The notes under the pieces were generated by a model. The model had not been told where the DNA came from, searched no databases, and saw only the letters and a program-made list of their open reading frames with translations. Of a stretch of 64,000 nt of DNA, positions 54,601 to 63,942 are shown piece after piece. The stretch lies in contig JAUFOR010000005.1 in assembly GCA_040285745.1 (NCBI GenBank), forward strand, positions 1 through 64,000, read 5' to 3'. Each line of letters opens with the position of its first letter. Position 1 is the stretch's first letter. A program made the position numbers and the translations under genes. This DNA is from Barthelona sp. PCE (lineage: Eukaryota; Metamonada: BaSk clade).

Positions 54601-56307
54601 AAGTTTCTAATGTCCCTCTCAAATCGACCTTCATCTGCTTTAAATACTGCACGTAGCATGGTAACAACGATGACAGGTATGACGGGTGTGCGCTCGAGCA
54701 CGTTTGTTCCTGAAGAAATAGAACATTTTGAGCAGTTAATCAATGCTTGTCTTGAAAGTATTGCAGAATCGTTTGATTCGGAGAAGATTAATATTGATGA
54801 TCAGCACAATACTTCACTTACCCGTTTGAGTGAGATTAAGGCTGCTTATGATGAATCTGTTAAAAATCACCAGGAAGACCTGAAGGTTACTGATGAGATT
54901 CAAGCAATCATGAATCATGGTTTTGGAGCATTAAGAACTGAATTTTCAGCATCAATGATGAATTTATCAACAATATCAAGACTTTTGAATGAACTTAAGA
55001 GTATAGTTGATGGTGAAGCTTATGTTCCTAATAAGGTTATCCGTATTATAAGTGATTTATCTGACGCTATTTATGCTCAGGGTACACGGGCAGATTTAAT
55101 TCGTGAAGATCCATACGTCAAGCCTGTATTTGAAAAGGATAGTGAGTATGCTTCAGTTAGTAAGATGAAACCAATATGTGAAAAAATTATTTCAGATAAT
55201 ATTAAGGAAGTTAAAGAAAAGTTTTCTTCATATTATAAGGCATTAAAACGTGACACAACACTACCAGAATTATTACCTCAAAAGACTGAAGATCAGGCTG
55301 CTATTGTTAACAAACATGAAACACGTATGAGTGAACAGTTGAGAGAACATCTCATTGATGGAGAGATTGCATTTCGTCAAAACCTCAGTGTTTTACTATC
55401 ATATATCCAGAAATTACCGCATGCTTTAGTTGAATCGATCAATAAGACTGTTTCTACTCTTAGTGATAAGATCAGTGCATCAGATATTGAAATTAAAGAA
55501 AAATTAGTTCAGTTAAAGAATGATCGAAATACTCTTTTGAAGAGACTTCCTGGACCAATGGCTGGTAATTGGGCGAATGAAGTTGTTGAAGCTTTACGTC
55601 TTGAAGAAGCAAAAGGAAGTGTTAGTGTTAAAAATACGATTGAAAATTTGGTTCAACAACAATCATCAGCAATAGTAGAAAGTTGGAGTCAAAAAGTACG
55701 TCGTATTGCGATTGAAATGTTTCAATTAGGTGAAATTTATGATAAACTTTTATTTAAGGAACATACCAAAGCGTTACATCCTGATATAGATCCTAATGAA
55801 GTCAATATGATAACTCAAAAAGATGTACGTCGTATGATGTTGGAGAGACAGCTTAACAAACAAGAGCTTGAGGAATCAAGAAGTGGGACTGATAAGTCTA
55901 AAGGTGTATTTGAAAAGCATACATGGTTAGAAATTCAATTGAAGCTTGAAACAAGAATTTCTAAACAAGAAGAAGAGGCACCAAAAGAAGCACCAAAGAA
56001 GGGAGCTGCAAAACGTGGTAAGAAGAGTGGTCGACAACAAGCTACAAAAGGTGCTTCTAAAGTGGATTCACTTGAGGAATCCGTTGCTGCTCAACCTCTA
56101 AACGTTCTTAATGTGCCTTCTCAGGATACCAGTCTATCACCTGCTCATCGTTCAGTAGATATTGTACGCCGTGTTTATTTGACCGAACTAACTGAAGAAA
56201 CCCAAGCTCATTTGGATCGGACAATAGACACTCTTGATGAATTCATCAAAAAGGAAGCAATGTGGGTACAAGATTGGGACTATCAACTTGCTCTACGTTT
56301 GCAATAA
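51661..56307 (+). CDS. Large coiled-coil protein, CCDC180-like (putative axonemal)
   Basis: 1548 aa from ATG 51661; the next ATG at 51700 (MSFVESNR) is an equally good start. Almost wholly alpha-helical and charged, in two long blocks (residues about 90-620 and 850-1440) separated by a basic Ser/Arg-rich linker (about 622-645), a Lys-rich run (EKKKKDKKKKK) and an acidic EEVVEEVIEEEVGE segment. The arrangement of two large helical domains with a disordered charged middle resembles CCDC180 (DUF4455/DUF4456), a protein of motile cilia and sperm flagella. That assignment is by overall resemblance, not by a diagnostic motif. If right, the organism is flagellated. Confidence 0.6.
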   Translation: MFFFVYSISTHKSMSFVESNRLVQKTAISSTSQVHRGLKKQRIFPNTTFDANSLMKPLSAELTTLGTQKPHMQVEKQKIAEPKQLEKFSIRYLPSKYRPEKVSMGISERVAERTLHRTREEIHNERLEYFGKNVEQYQKDIRLHCIDYHECLMYDLKQSEIHLKDVLNNINFDVLSTLTEREMDRYWYDNFQVVLDGHVQLRETYSTEIEQATKRLKEYLGELTKNIVYDLVKNAFKLPDAIKADIKFRVDGANETVEDFCLKSQVRLDTFTEKVDSIAVYFKTQYAEMLEKWKRQAKAVRLGRFVDTVFTREFVFSPAFRDSVTNFSTEMRNSCKDIMTIVQRLSICDMNHVSPEEMSSIAEEVKSVSNGMKEHANALKEVLTTHLLDDLNTRFSDLLRETIEGLYYIISKGVQEVEPDLDILKQCMDMTPETLEIEKDVVIIQVYEIYNTLFGQLENIINVYTEHCERVNGCIDAQTHENTNIIEIFVENRSKIIDYVSTYRIGQQEKYDKHIFEQQHAFKQLDVDVEEMENEFMKFVSEIMTCSSKKMLFERKEEAENVLKKIEDRYKDFSTDLASTNSNSLDGIIQSSVETVNEFLMAQQLNVTRVELKKGLLSPDHGSVRSKKSTKRSGRGSQRKSARRSSRRTLTPPPDLVPYIFDFKQVTEELVVSGARISESTEEQQRTISIENVFELVRSSKYPNLSPLSAETSEATTTPVVEEKEKKKKDKKKKKEVVDTPIQTSVLPALPNISMTNDASEYKKEYEVITARALSSRTLSAKSEEVEEVVEEVIEEEVGEVLLTDFRLPSFLFEDLLETFLSDVIRFFIADREVRYLNCEESCLEFVKRSDGLVSIALREIQPRYNELRLGVVEPREKELMQHSRSVDRVVSGIAARALQYIKRLEQGVIESESVCSELEQRSEKSIINMHRCTTSNSLMILLREFERNYLISEKELGAVQDKWKDKLTHWRNELASIGRKFLMSLSNRPSSALNTARSMVTTMTGMTGVRSSTFVPEEIEHFEQLINACLESIAESFDSEKINIDDQHNTSLTRLSEIKAAYDESVKNHQEDLKVTDEIQAIMNHGFGALRTEFSASMMNLSTISRLLNELKSIVDGEAYVPNKVIRIISDLSDAIYAQGTRADLIREDPYVKPVFEKDSEYASVSKMKPICEKIISDNIKEVKEKFSSYYKALKRDTTLPELLPQKTEDQAAIVNKHETRMSEQLREHLIDGEIAFRQNLSVLLSYIQKLPHALVESINKTVSTLSDKISASDIEIKEKLVQLKNDRNTLLKRLPGPMAGNWANEVVEALRLEEAKGSVSVKNTIENLVQQQSSAIVESWSQKVRRIAIEMFQLGEIYDKLLFKEHTKALHPDIDPNEVNMITQKDVRRMMLERQLNKQELEESRSGTDKSKGVFEKHTWLEIQLKLETRISKQEEEAPKEAPKKGAAKRGKKSGRQQATKGASKVDSLEESVAAQPLNVLNVPSQDTSLSPAHRSVDIVRRVYLTELTEETQAHLDRTIDTLDEFIKKEAMWVQDWDYQLALRLQ

Positions 56308-56460
56308 AGCAATAATGTAAAAATATTCATTGTTTTCTTTTATTCCCTTTTTGAGGGTATAATTGTGGATAAATTCATTATACGCATGCCTAGAATACTA
56401 TTGTAAAAGATCAAAGCTTGTTTCAGTTTTTTTTCCTTTTCAGAAGAACTTACTCTTCAT

Positions 56461-57117
56461 ATGTGTTTAATTTTACCATTTAACCTTAGGACATTCAACA
56501 AAATATACATTGTAGTTATCGTTTCAGCTTGTTTACTTTCTATATCAGTTTTAGTTGGTTTGGCTTATAGTCATTATACTTTTCCTTTTATTATCTCACA
56601 AGCTGGAGTTTTTTTGCCAGAGGCTTTCTTTTTCCAATTTGCAATTTATTCAGCTGCTTTCTCTTTTGCATTATTCTGGTATCGAAGGAAAGATGTAGAA
56701 AAATACTCAAAAAAGGTCCACCTAACTATTTTATGGGTGGGGATCACTGGTTTTGTGTTTGTTGCAGCATTTAACACAAAGAGTTTTGAAATTTTTCATA
56801 CAATTGGTGCTGTGTGTATGTTTGGTGCTGTAGCTTTTGTTTTTGAAGGTAAATGGCAAACTGTATACGTGTTAGCTATTATCATTCACTTCTTTTGTAT
56901 GATAGTGAAGTTTTCAAATTATTTATATCCTGCGTTTATATCTGAATTTGCTGCTGTTGCATTAATGTATTATTATTTATATTTACAGACTAAAAAGATG
57001 GCTAAGGATGTTAGCTTTGACGAATATAACCCTCATGTTGTTGATTATCGTCAAAATTCAGAGAAAAAGCCAAAAAAATCTGAAAATAGATTTCCTGGAA
57101 AAGGAGTTAAGGTATAG
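56461..57117 (+). CDS. Frag1/DRAM/Sfk1-family membrane protein
   Basis: 218 aa with six membrane helices. After helix 1 the short loop FPFIISQAGVFLPEAFFFQF matches the family's P-ISD-G--PE pattern, and HTIGAVCMFGAVAFVF parallels the conserved H--GA---F segment. The C-terminus is a basic cytosolic tail (KKPKKSENRFPGKG). Relatives include DRAM (lysosomal, autophagy), PGAP2/Frag1 (GPI-anchor remodelling) and Sfk1. The sequence cannot decide between them. A TCATA motif overlaps the ATG. Confidence 0.72.
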   Translation: MCLILPFNLRTFNKIYIVVIVSACLLSISVLVGLAYSHYTFPFIISQAGVFLPEAFFFQFAIYSAAFSFALFWYRRKDVEKYSKKVHLTILWVGITGFVFVAAFNTKSFEIFHTIGAVCMFGAVAFVFEGKWQTVYVLAIIIHFFCMIVKFSNYLYPAFISEFAAVALMYYYLYLQTKKMAKDVSFDEYNPHVVDYRQNSEKKPKKSENRFPGKGVKV

Positions 57118-57331
57118 AAATAATTGATGGGATTGAATATTTTGATTTCAGCTTCACAAAACCATACAATTAATTCTTCTTCTTGAAAAAATCAAAAAGG
57201 AATAAATGGATTTTGAACTTTTCTTTTTTAGTTGTTTTTAATTTTTTTTAAAAAGAGACAATGGAACAGCAACACTTGGGGGAGGTCGTCATCCTTGGAA
57301 GTGCACGACTCAGAAGTACATTCACACTATC

Positions 57332-60199
57332 CTACGAAAAAAGTGTTTTTTTTCTTGCAACTTTATGACGTCCTGAACCGGTTCGTCTGATTTGATTTGG
57401 CAAAACAGAAGGTTGAGCGACAGTTTGTTGGTCCAAAGAGACATATGTAGAAAACCGCAAATCTCTAATATTTCCAAAATTCGTTACATACCTTCCAATA
57501 ACCTGTTTTTCACTCATAGCTTTTTTAGAACCAAATGCTAAATTTGTATATGTGTGTTGCATGGTGGAATGACCAAATCCAAAACTTTGCTGGTGATAAG
57601 TCTTCATTCTTCTGCCACGTCCACCTTCTTCAGGTTTCTTACCCTCCAATACGCATTGAATATGACCAATTAATCCAGTGGTATCCTGAAGAAGACATCT
57701 TTGATAAGCCTCTGGCATTTCTTCATGTAACGGTGCGAAAAGAATTCTTCCTTCCTCCGGTTTCGAACAAAAGTATTTCAGGAAGAAGACTATCCAGCTG
57801 TAAAGACGCTTCTTTCCAAGCTTCTTGATACTAGAAACAAACTCTTCTGGTGTAGGAGTTTTAAAACTATAATGCTGTGCTCCTCTGACATTGGGAGTTG
57901 CAATAGCAAAACGACATATATAATCAATTGCTTCAACGAACTCAACTTCCCGAACACCCATTAACAAAATGAAGTTGTTTGAGACATCAATGAACGGATA
58001 TTTGTCCATCATATTAACAGCAGTTGCAAACACTAAATCAAGGAATTCTGGTTCTTCGGCATAAACTGTATGACTGTATTTCAATGGATGTGCAGAGTAC
58101 TTGAACAATTCAATGCGATACTGATTATAATTCACTTTCATACCGGTTTTGAGAGGTTTAGTAACCATATTAGGATGAAGATTCTTCTTGTCCAAAATAT
58201 TCTTGAAATCATAAACGCCTTCAACAAATTTTGAATAAGCTTCTCTTCCAAGAGTCTTATACACTAAAAGTCCAAGACCAGGGATTGAATTATTGTAATC
58301 CATGCAAATGACATCGACTGAGTCCATGCACCACTCACCCAATTCATCACTTACGATAGAATCATAAGCTCTTGCCAATTGCAAAGAGCAGTGACGAACA
58401 ACATGAAGCATGCAACGTTTGTTGATTGGTTTAGCTTTCTCACCCTCTGGTTCGAAGCGAAGAACAGGTAAAATAACTGAACGTTCAAGCTGTGGGTAAA
58501 TTTCCAACCATGCCTCATGATCCAAGCGCTTCTTCAACGCTGTGAATAACTTACACATCTCCTTCAACAGTTCCTTGTTGGTTATGTATCGTTCGGCGCT
58601 TTCGGTAAAGATTGTGAACATTGGACTGTTTGTCCAGTCACCATTGGACTCGAACAAGCTCATTATCACTTCCACAGCAATGTTGAACAAAACCAATCGA
58701 ACATCAATAGAGATACGTTTCTTCCAGATCATTAAAATGAAATCATCAACATCAAGCGTACGATCGTGCATTGCTATCTGACGAGCGAGACAGATCACCA
58801 TCTTTGTTGAAGTAACCCCCAATTGATTTTCGCAGATATCGGTTATATCCTTCATAAACGTGTTCAATTGGTCCCCACTGAAATAGCGAATCATGGAGAG
58901 CAAATTGTTCATTGCCAGGGGTGAAGTACGGTTGAATTTGAGTGCATGCAATAAGAACTCGTAGTCGTTACCGAAACACTTGAAAATCTCGACAACAGCA
59001 TCTTCAATGTCGACAGAAAAACCGCGGCAGAGAACACATGCACCAATGACTTGATCGCGCTGAGATTCAGAAAGTGTAATGTTGTAAAAATGTGACAAAC
59101 AGTTGAACTCCTTAAAAAAGGCTTTGATATCGCCTAATCTTCCCATCAGGGCATCAAGTCTCTTCTTGGATGCCTGTGCTTCAACCTTGCTCGTTTCAGT
59201 ACTCTCCATGGTGGATAAAAGCTGCTTCTGCTTCTGAGTAATCTCTCCTAAAAGTGCGATGTACTCATCAAACTCACCCATAATCTCATCACGGATACTG
59301 TCTAGCTCACCCTGTCTTACAACCAGCAAGGGATCATACTTGATCTCTGAGGCATACTTACGCCACGTGGCACGGGTAATAGGAGGATGATAGTTTGTGC
59401 TAAAGGCGTGGAGACGTACACCTGGCTTGAACAAACGACTCTTGGCAATAGAAGTGCTCTTGATGACCTTTGCACCTGAAAGAAATCTTGCTTCTTTAAC
59501 TGCAAAAGTTGCTTTAAGATTTGGCAACGAACATCCCATATCAACCACAAGATTATCAAGACCGTACTCAGTCAAAAAATTCTGATTTGGAATCGTGATA
59601 CGTTGTTCTGTTTCGTTTTCTACACTAAAGTACTTTAGACTCTCGCAAAACTTCTTGAGAAATGCGCTGAGGTTTCCACGCATGTTGGGTTTCAGAGGAC
59701 CAGCAAACGCTCCCTTGATAACATCCACCCAGAATGGAACATTAATACTTGTGTTCTCCTTATACTTTGCAACAACATCTTTTTTAGCAGCCTGTTCCCT
59801 AAAAAAGCTATCACGGGTGAAGCTTCCATTCTTTAAAAGGTGCTTCATGGAAAACTGGGGTGGAAAATCGGGATAGATCAAAGGAATATCCAATTGGTAG
59901 GTATCCATTTCGCTTTCTGTAAAGAAGTGTGTCATCTCCCTCAGATAATATGCAGCTGCCTCAATAACATCATTCCCCTGAGGTGAAAGAGATATGCTAC
60001 AAAGTGGTGAAGTCCACGTTTCTGAGAAGAAAATGTTTTTGTTGCAACTCGTTGGAGAAGCCAACATGAAATTTAGTGACTTGAATATTTCAATGATAAT
60101 ATCAGTATGAAAGATTGCGGTACAAGGAACTATAACCTTCTCGTAACCTCCATCACAAAAAGTCAGAATGTAGGTTACGAATAATTGATTTAGAATCAT
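57332..60199 (-). CDS. C-terminal part (955 codons) of a very large unrecognised protein
   Basis: Helical throughout, with no transmembrane segment. It has a short coiled-coil near residues 325-375 (EITQKQKQLLSTMES), then HEAT-like hydrophobic helices, and a basic C-terminus (RTGSGRHKVARKKTLFS). The apparent start MILNQLF is probably not real: the frame to its left (60341-60153) runs into it at a T5 run. Dropping one T gives HSD-FCDGGYEKV without a break. It is therefore most likely the continuation of the 60358-61449 ORF. No family recognised; a scaffold of an RNA-processing or transport complex is only a guess from the helical repeats. Confidence 0.6.
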   Translation of the reverse strand: MILNQLFVTYILTFCDGGYEKVIVPCTAIFHTDIIIEIFKSLNFMLASPTSCNKNIFFSETWTSPLCSISLSPQGNDVIEAAAYYLREMTHFFTESEMDTYQLDIPLIYPDFPPQFSMKHLLKNGSFTRDSFFREQAAKKDVVAKYKENTSINVPFWVDVIKGAFAGPLKPNMRGNLSAFLKKFCESLKYFSVENETEQRITIPNQNFLTEYGLDNLVVDMGCSLPNLKATFAVKEARFLSGAKVIKSTSIAKSRLFKPGVRLHAFSTNYHPPITRATWRKYASEIKYDPLLVVRQGELDSIRDEIMGEFDEYIALLGEITQKQKQLLSTMESTETSKVEAQASKKRLDALMGRLGDIKAFFKEFNCLSHFYNITLSESQRDQVIGACVLCRGFSVDIEDAVVEIFKCFGNDYEFLLHALKFNRTSPLAMNNLLSMIRYFSGDQLNTFMKDITDICENQLGVTSTKMVICLARQIAMHDRTLDVDDFILMIWKKRISIDVRLVLFNIAVEVIMSLFESNGDWTNSPMFTIFTESAERYITNKELLKEMCKLFTALKKRLDHEAWLEIYPQLERSVILPVLRFEPEGEKAKPINKRCMLHVVRHCSLQLARAYDSIVSDELGEWCMDSVDVICMDYNNSIPGLGLLVYKTLGREAYSKFVEGVYDFKNILDKKNLHPNMVTKPLKTGMKVNYNQYRIELFKYSAHPLKYSHTVYAEEPEFLDLVFATAVNMMDKYPFIDVSNNFILLMGVREVEFVEAIDYICRFAIATPNVRGAQHYSFKTPTPEEFVSSIKKLGKKRLYSWIVFFLKYFCSKPEEGRILFAPLHEEMPEAYQRCLLQDTTGLIGHIQCVLEGKKPEEGGRGRRMKTYHQQSFGFGHSTMQHTYTNLAFGSKKAMSEKQVIGRYVTNFGNIRDLRFSTYVSLDQQTVAQPSVLPNQIRRTGSGRHKVARKKTLFS

Positions 60200-60357
60200 A
60201 TTTGTTGCGGAAGAGTTGGATGATAAGTCTCAGTGCTTCAAGTTCGAGATCTCCTTCCCATAAAAGGTACCTAGAAAGGAAACAAGCAACAACATCAACA
60301 TGATAACCGCCACACTTCTTAGAAACAAATTTTTCAAACACTTCCTTAGTTGCTTCA

Positions 60358-61449
60358 TCAACACGGATAGTTTTGATGAAGGTATGTTATCTCAACCAAA
60401 TTTTCGCTGTCAATAATCGAAACATTTCGTAAAACTGAAAGCACAACTCCTCTATCACTAGCAGGGCAAGTTTTATCGGAATTCACCTTCTTCCACACCC
60501 CTAGTTCTTCTAAGAAACCAAATGGAGCTCTAGGAGGTTGGGGAATTTTCTCTAAATATTCATAATAAACACCTAAATCAAGTAAAACAGGTTTCAGCTC
60601 ACTTAACAACATAAAATTCCCTGATTCTCTGACGATTTCCAAAAAAAGTTCTTCATCGTATTTGAGAACCATGTAAATATTGTCACCATCAACTAAAACA
60701 CTTCCGTCACGAATACTATCCACAAGCACTGTCGGATAACGAGAATAAACTTCTTTTTTCAAAGCTACCTCCAGATCAGAAAAGTTATGATTCTCGGAGT
60801 GTCCTATAATCTCAACAACACTATCAACAAATGTGTTAGATTTTTTGATTAAACGTTGCACAACCGCCTTATGTTCGCGGTAAAAATAACGCATGCTCAG
60901 TCCGTTATTGAACTTATGTAACATATATGCTTCAAGAACAGGCAGTGTTTCAGTACGTTTCAACAAAGCGGAAAGCAACTTTATATCAATTTTCTCAACT
61001 TCAATGTCTTGCAGGACTTCAATTGAACAGTTTCCGATGATTTTTGCCTTGTCTTCGAACGAGAATGAACCAGTTTCATCCGTGTAGATGTCATCACATA
61101 TGGAACCGAAGTTGCACATGCTGCGACCCAGTTTAGTGATGAATCGTTGTCTCACAGCAGGATTCAACTGCTTTAGCTTGTCCAGGACGTTATCCTGAGC
61201 CATAAAAGCCTTGAAAACTAAAGGGAAATCAAAGAATCTCAATACAAGACGCTTATCCTCGCTATTCAGTAATTCGAACATGCGCTCGTAGTCCTTGCGC
61301 ATTCTCAAATGATGCAAATATGCCTTTTTCTCTTTAATCGATGAGAATTCTGATAAAACTGCATCAAAGACTGGCAACTTGCACAACTCAGCCAAAAGCT
61401 GGTTACGGCACAGAGTGCTGTCGTTGATTAAACGTAAAAAACTATCCAT
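60358..61449 (-). CDS. N-terminal part (363 codons) of the same very large protein
   Basis: It starts MDSFLRLINDST, with TCATT about 16 bases upstream. It ends at TGA just after an A4 run near 60376; removing one A would continue the protein (LHQ-TIRVDEATKEVF) into the frame 60341-60153, and from there into the 955-codon ORF. Corrected for both indels, the product would be about 1371 aa. Two indels 180 bases apart, both single-base gains in homopolymers, suggest sequencing error, early decay or, less likely, programmed frameshifting. No domain recognised. Confidence 0.65.
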   Translation of the reverse strand: MDSFLRLINDSTLCRNQLLAELCKLPVFDAVLSEFSSIKEKKAYLHHLRMRKDYERMFELLNSEDKRLVLRFFDFPLVFKAFMAQDNVLDKLKQLNPAVRQRFITKLGRSMCNFGSICDDIYTDETGSFSFEDKAKIIGNCSIEVLQDIEVEKIDIKLLSALLKRTETLPVLEAYMLHKFNNGLSMRYFYREHKAVVQRLIKKSNTFVDSVVEIIGHSENHNFSDLEVALKKEVYSRYPTVLVDSIRDGSVLVDGDNIYMVLKYDEELFLEIVRESGNFMLLSELKPVLLDLGVYYEYLEKIPQPPRAPFGFLEELGVWKKVNSDKTCPASDRGVVLSVLRNVSIIDSENLVEITYLHQNYPC

Positions 61450-61464
61450 AAACTGTTGAAAAGA

Positions 61465-61469
61465 AATGA
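61465..61469 (-). promoter_or_regulatory. Putative initiator (TCATT) of the 60358-61449 gene
   Basis: TCATT on the minus strand, 15-20 bases before the ATG; fits TCA-Y-W. Confidence 0.35.
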
Positions 61470-61655
61470 AAAAAGTAAATCATATGTGCTGAATAATAGA
61501 GAAGATCATGTGCACATATCAAAATTTGTATGTGCTTATATGTATGTAATGTTGGATGATTGGTAACAGAAATCTAAGATCGGATATGTTGCGCATGCGG
61601 GCTAAACAATGCTATCTCTTTTTACACTTGTTTCATCAAGGCAAGCTACTTTTAT

Positions 61656-63818
61656 ATGCCTCGAATCCGTAAATTCGAGGATGACCTTATCATTGGGGCC
61701 TTTCCCGAGGGGCAAATTATTTTTGAAGGTCAGGGTGTTAGAATGGTCAAAACTAGAGAAGACACTCATTTACACAATCTCATTGATGCTGTAGATGGGG
61801 AAGAATTTTGTGGATATGTTGAAGAAACGTGTGAAACACTTCAGTATTATTACAAGCGAAAAGCTGGAGCAGGATATATGATCGTTGAACAGCATTTTAG
61901 CGAAGATAATCGATTAACTGAACTTGAAATCATGTATTTCAACGAAATCAACAGTGATGAACACACCAAAAGAAAGATTCGTTTCCCTGAGGATTTGGAT
62001 AATTTACTTAACTATGTATCAAGCGATTTTATTCCATTAGATGACAACCACATTTTTTTTGCTATTACAGAGGTTGATCAAGACCATAATATAGAAACGA
62101 CGCATTGTTACATTCTCAATATACTAACAGAACAGTACCGGTGTCTTGGAGAGTACAACCATTACTCCATCAGCACTTGTTCCCTTCAATATCTATTGAT
62201 GAGCAATTATGAAAATGGTTTTTCAATATTTCACTACAATTTCTGCGCAGATGATATGGATGAGGCTCATGAGCCGGATATCGTACAGCTAGAAGGTGTC
62301 CATAATCAAAACTGTATAGGATGTTACAATGCTGATTGTGTTTGTTTTTCTGTTTATGGCGAGAGATTAGAAGAATTGATCATTTTTGATCGTCAACGAA
62401 ATCGTGTTGACTTACTAGAAAGATTTCCACAGTTACTTGAATTGAAAATATCCTACTGTTCTTATTTTGCCTTGTTCACATTGACACAAGATGTATTTTC
62501 TGCACTTTTCTATGATGGTTCAATTTGTACTGTTGTTCATATTGAAAACGGGGAGCTTAAGTCGACAACTGGTGATATAAGCAGTTCCATTGCTCATTGT
62601 GATGATTTAAAACAAATTGACTTGGCGAATTCTTTTCATAATGAACAATGCCAGTTTTTAGGAACTTGTAATTCAACAGGTGTTTTTGGTCCTATAAGGT
62701 TTAGGAAAGTCAATAACGAGGTGATTCGCTTGCAAAATTTTTGGCCTCACAGCGTGATGTATGATGGTATAGTATATTTTGATAATTATAGGAGAAAGAA
62801 AAGATATTACTTTAATTTCAAAGAAAAAATAATTGTCATACATAAAAGTGTTATGACCAACGATAGTGTTATGTTCGAAAGGAATTACAGAGAACTATCG
62901 AAGCATCCGGTTGAGGAAGAGCATTTCTTTGTGATTGCAAAGTGTAATGCAAGACAAGGTGCTTCAGAAATAGTTAAAATACACTGGGAAGGTTCAGAAT
63001 CAAAACCAATAATAACTTCTTTTGAAAATGATGGCTTGAATTATATTGGCTTAGTTCTTGGGTTACCATTTTTTATTGAGTACAATGAAAATGTTTGTCA
63101 AGGTTATCTTGATAATACAAAAGTTTTGGAGCTTCCTCCAAATGAGTACATAAATAATTGCAAGCCTTCAGTCACTGGAGATTCTGTGTGTGTTAGTTGT
63201 ACTAATTCAACACATTTTTTGCAATTGTTGATCAATAATAATGATGTTGAGGTTCAAAAGCACATCACTTTTCATCATGGTGATGATGTTTCGAGTGTAG
63301 TCTATTGTCATCATCCATTAACAGATACAGCTGACCACCAGCTCTTTGTTACATATAAATACAATAATGATGGTGAGGAACAGTATTTGCATTGTTTAGA
63401 TTGGTCAACAGGAAATTTTTTGGAACCCGTTTTGATATATAAATATTCAAATGTTGGTGAAATGCATGAAGAATTGATGGAAGGTAACTGTTTCTTTAAT
63501 TTCATAGGTGATTCGTACATTCAAGTGGATCAAGGTATTAATAAGGTATCCATTGTTAATGGTGTTATTGAAATGCGATTTTTTTCAAATACTATTTTAC
63601 CAAATATTGGCAACGATATTCGCAGCTTAAATCTACCTAACAACGTTGTTCAGGAAGTTATTTACGAAGAAGAAACCAAGACAATGGTGTTGAAAACGTA
63701 TAACGTTGAGGAAGATCCAGAATCAACTAATCCCACTGTGGAAAGGTTCCACCTTCCATCATTCCTGGCAGAGGCGTCCATCGTTGAGTACCACATGCCC
63801 AATTATCATGAGCATTAA
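61656..63818 (+). CDS. MPR-family multicopy protein, member D
   Basis: 720 aa starting MPRIRKFEDDLIIGAFPEG. It shares the family landmarks: HYNFCADDMDEAHEP, ERFPQL, LTQD, LGLPF, DHQLFV, HCLDWSTG and FHLPSFLAEASIVEY. It is the most divergent full member at the DNA level in the middle, yet its last ~90 coding bases stay about 90 percent like A and B. Upstream it keeps only a short piece of the family leader (TGCTATCTC...TTCATCA...TATATGCC) and lacks the long 5' block. No in-frame ATG precedes this start, which fixes the family's start codon. About 45 bases after the stop are shared with B. Confidence 0.85.
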   Translation: MPRIRKFEDDLIIGAFPEGQIIFEGQGVRMVKTREDTHLHNLIDAVDGEEFCGYVEETCETLQYYYKRKAGAGYMIVEQHFSEDNRLTELEIMYFNEINSDEHTKRKIRFPEDLDNLLNYVSSDFIPLDDNHIFFAITEVDQDHNIETTHCYILNILTEQYRCLGEYNHYSISTCSLQYLLMSNYENGFSIFHYNFCADDMDEAHEPDIVQLEGVHNQNCIGCYNADCVCFSVYGERLEELIIFDRQRNRVDLLERFPQLLELKISYCSYFALFTLTQDVFSALFYDGSICTVVHIENGELKSTTGDISSSIAHCDDLKQIDLANSFHNEQCQFLGTCNSTGVFGPIRFRKVNNEVIRLQNFWPHSVMYDGIVYFDNYRRKKRYYFNFKEKIIVIHKSVMTNDSVMFERNYRELSKHPVEEEHFFVIAKCNARQGASEIVKIHWEGSESKPIITSFENDGLNYIGLVLGLPFFIEYNENVCQGYLDNTKVLELPPNEYINNCKPSVTGDSVCVSCTNSTHFLQLLINNNDVEVQKHITFHHGDDVSSVVYCHHPLTDTADHQLFVTYKYNNDGEEQYLHCLDWSTGNFLEPVLIYKYSNVGEMHEELMEGNCFFNFIGDSYIQVDQGINKVSIVNGVIEMRFFSNTILPNIGNDIRSLNLPNNVVQEVIYEEETKTMVLKTYNVEEDPESTNPTVERFHLPSFLAEASIVEYHMPNYHEH

Positions 63819-63912
63819 CATAATGAATAGTTTTAATGATTATAGAGATATAGGAATACACATTTAATCATAAAGTGCTATGTTAGTAATCCTTAAATTT
63901 ATTTAGTTAGAG

Positions 63913-63942
63913 TTCAGCGCTTCTTTGAACTTCAGCGCTGAA
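63913..63942. repeat. Short hairpin downstream of member D
   Basis: TTCAGCGCT at 63913-63921 pairs with AGCGCTGAA at 63934-63942, a perfect 9-bp stem with a 12-base loop; the right arm is part of the palindrome TTCAGCGCTGAA. It could be a 3' RNA element or part of a further repeat running out of the window. Confidence 0.4.

Noticed and set aside
57332-61449. Assignment of the split giant protein to THO complex subunit 2
   Set aside because: Size and helical content are similar, but I could not find a convincing matching motif; left unassigned.
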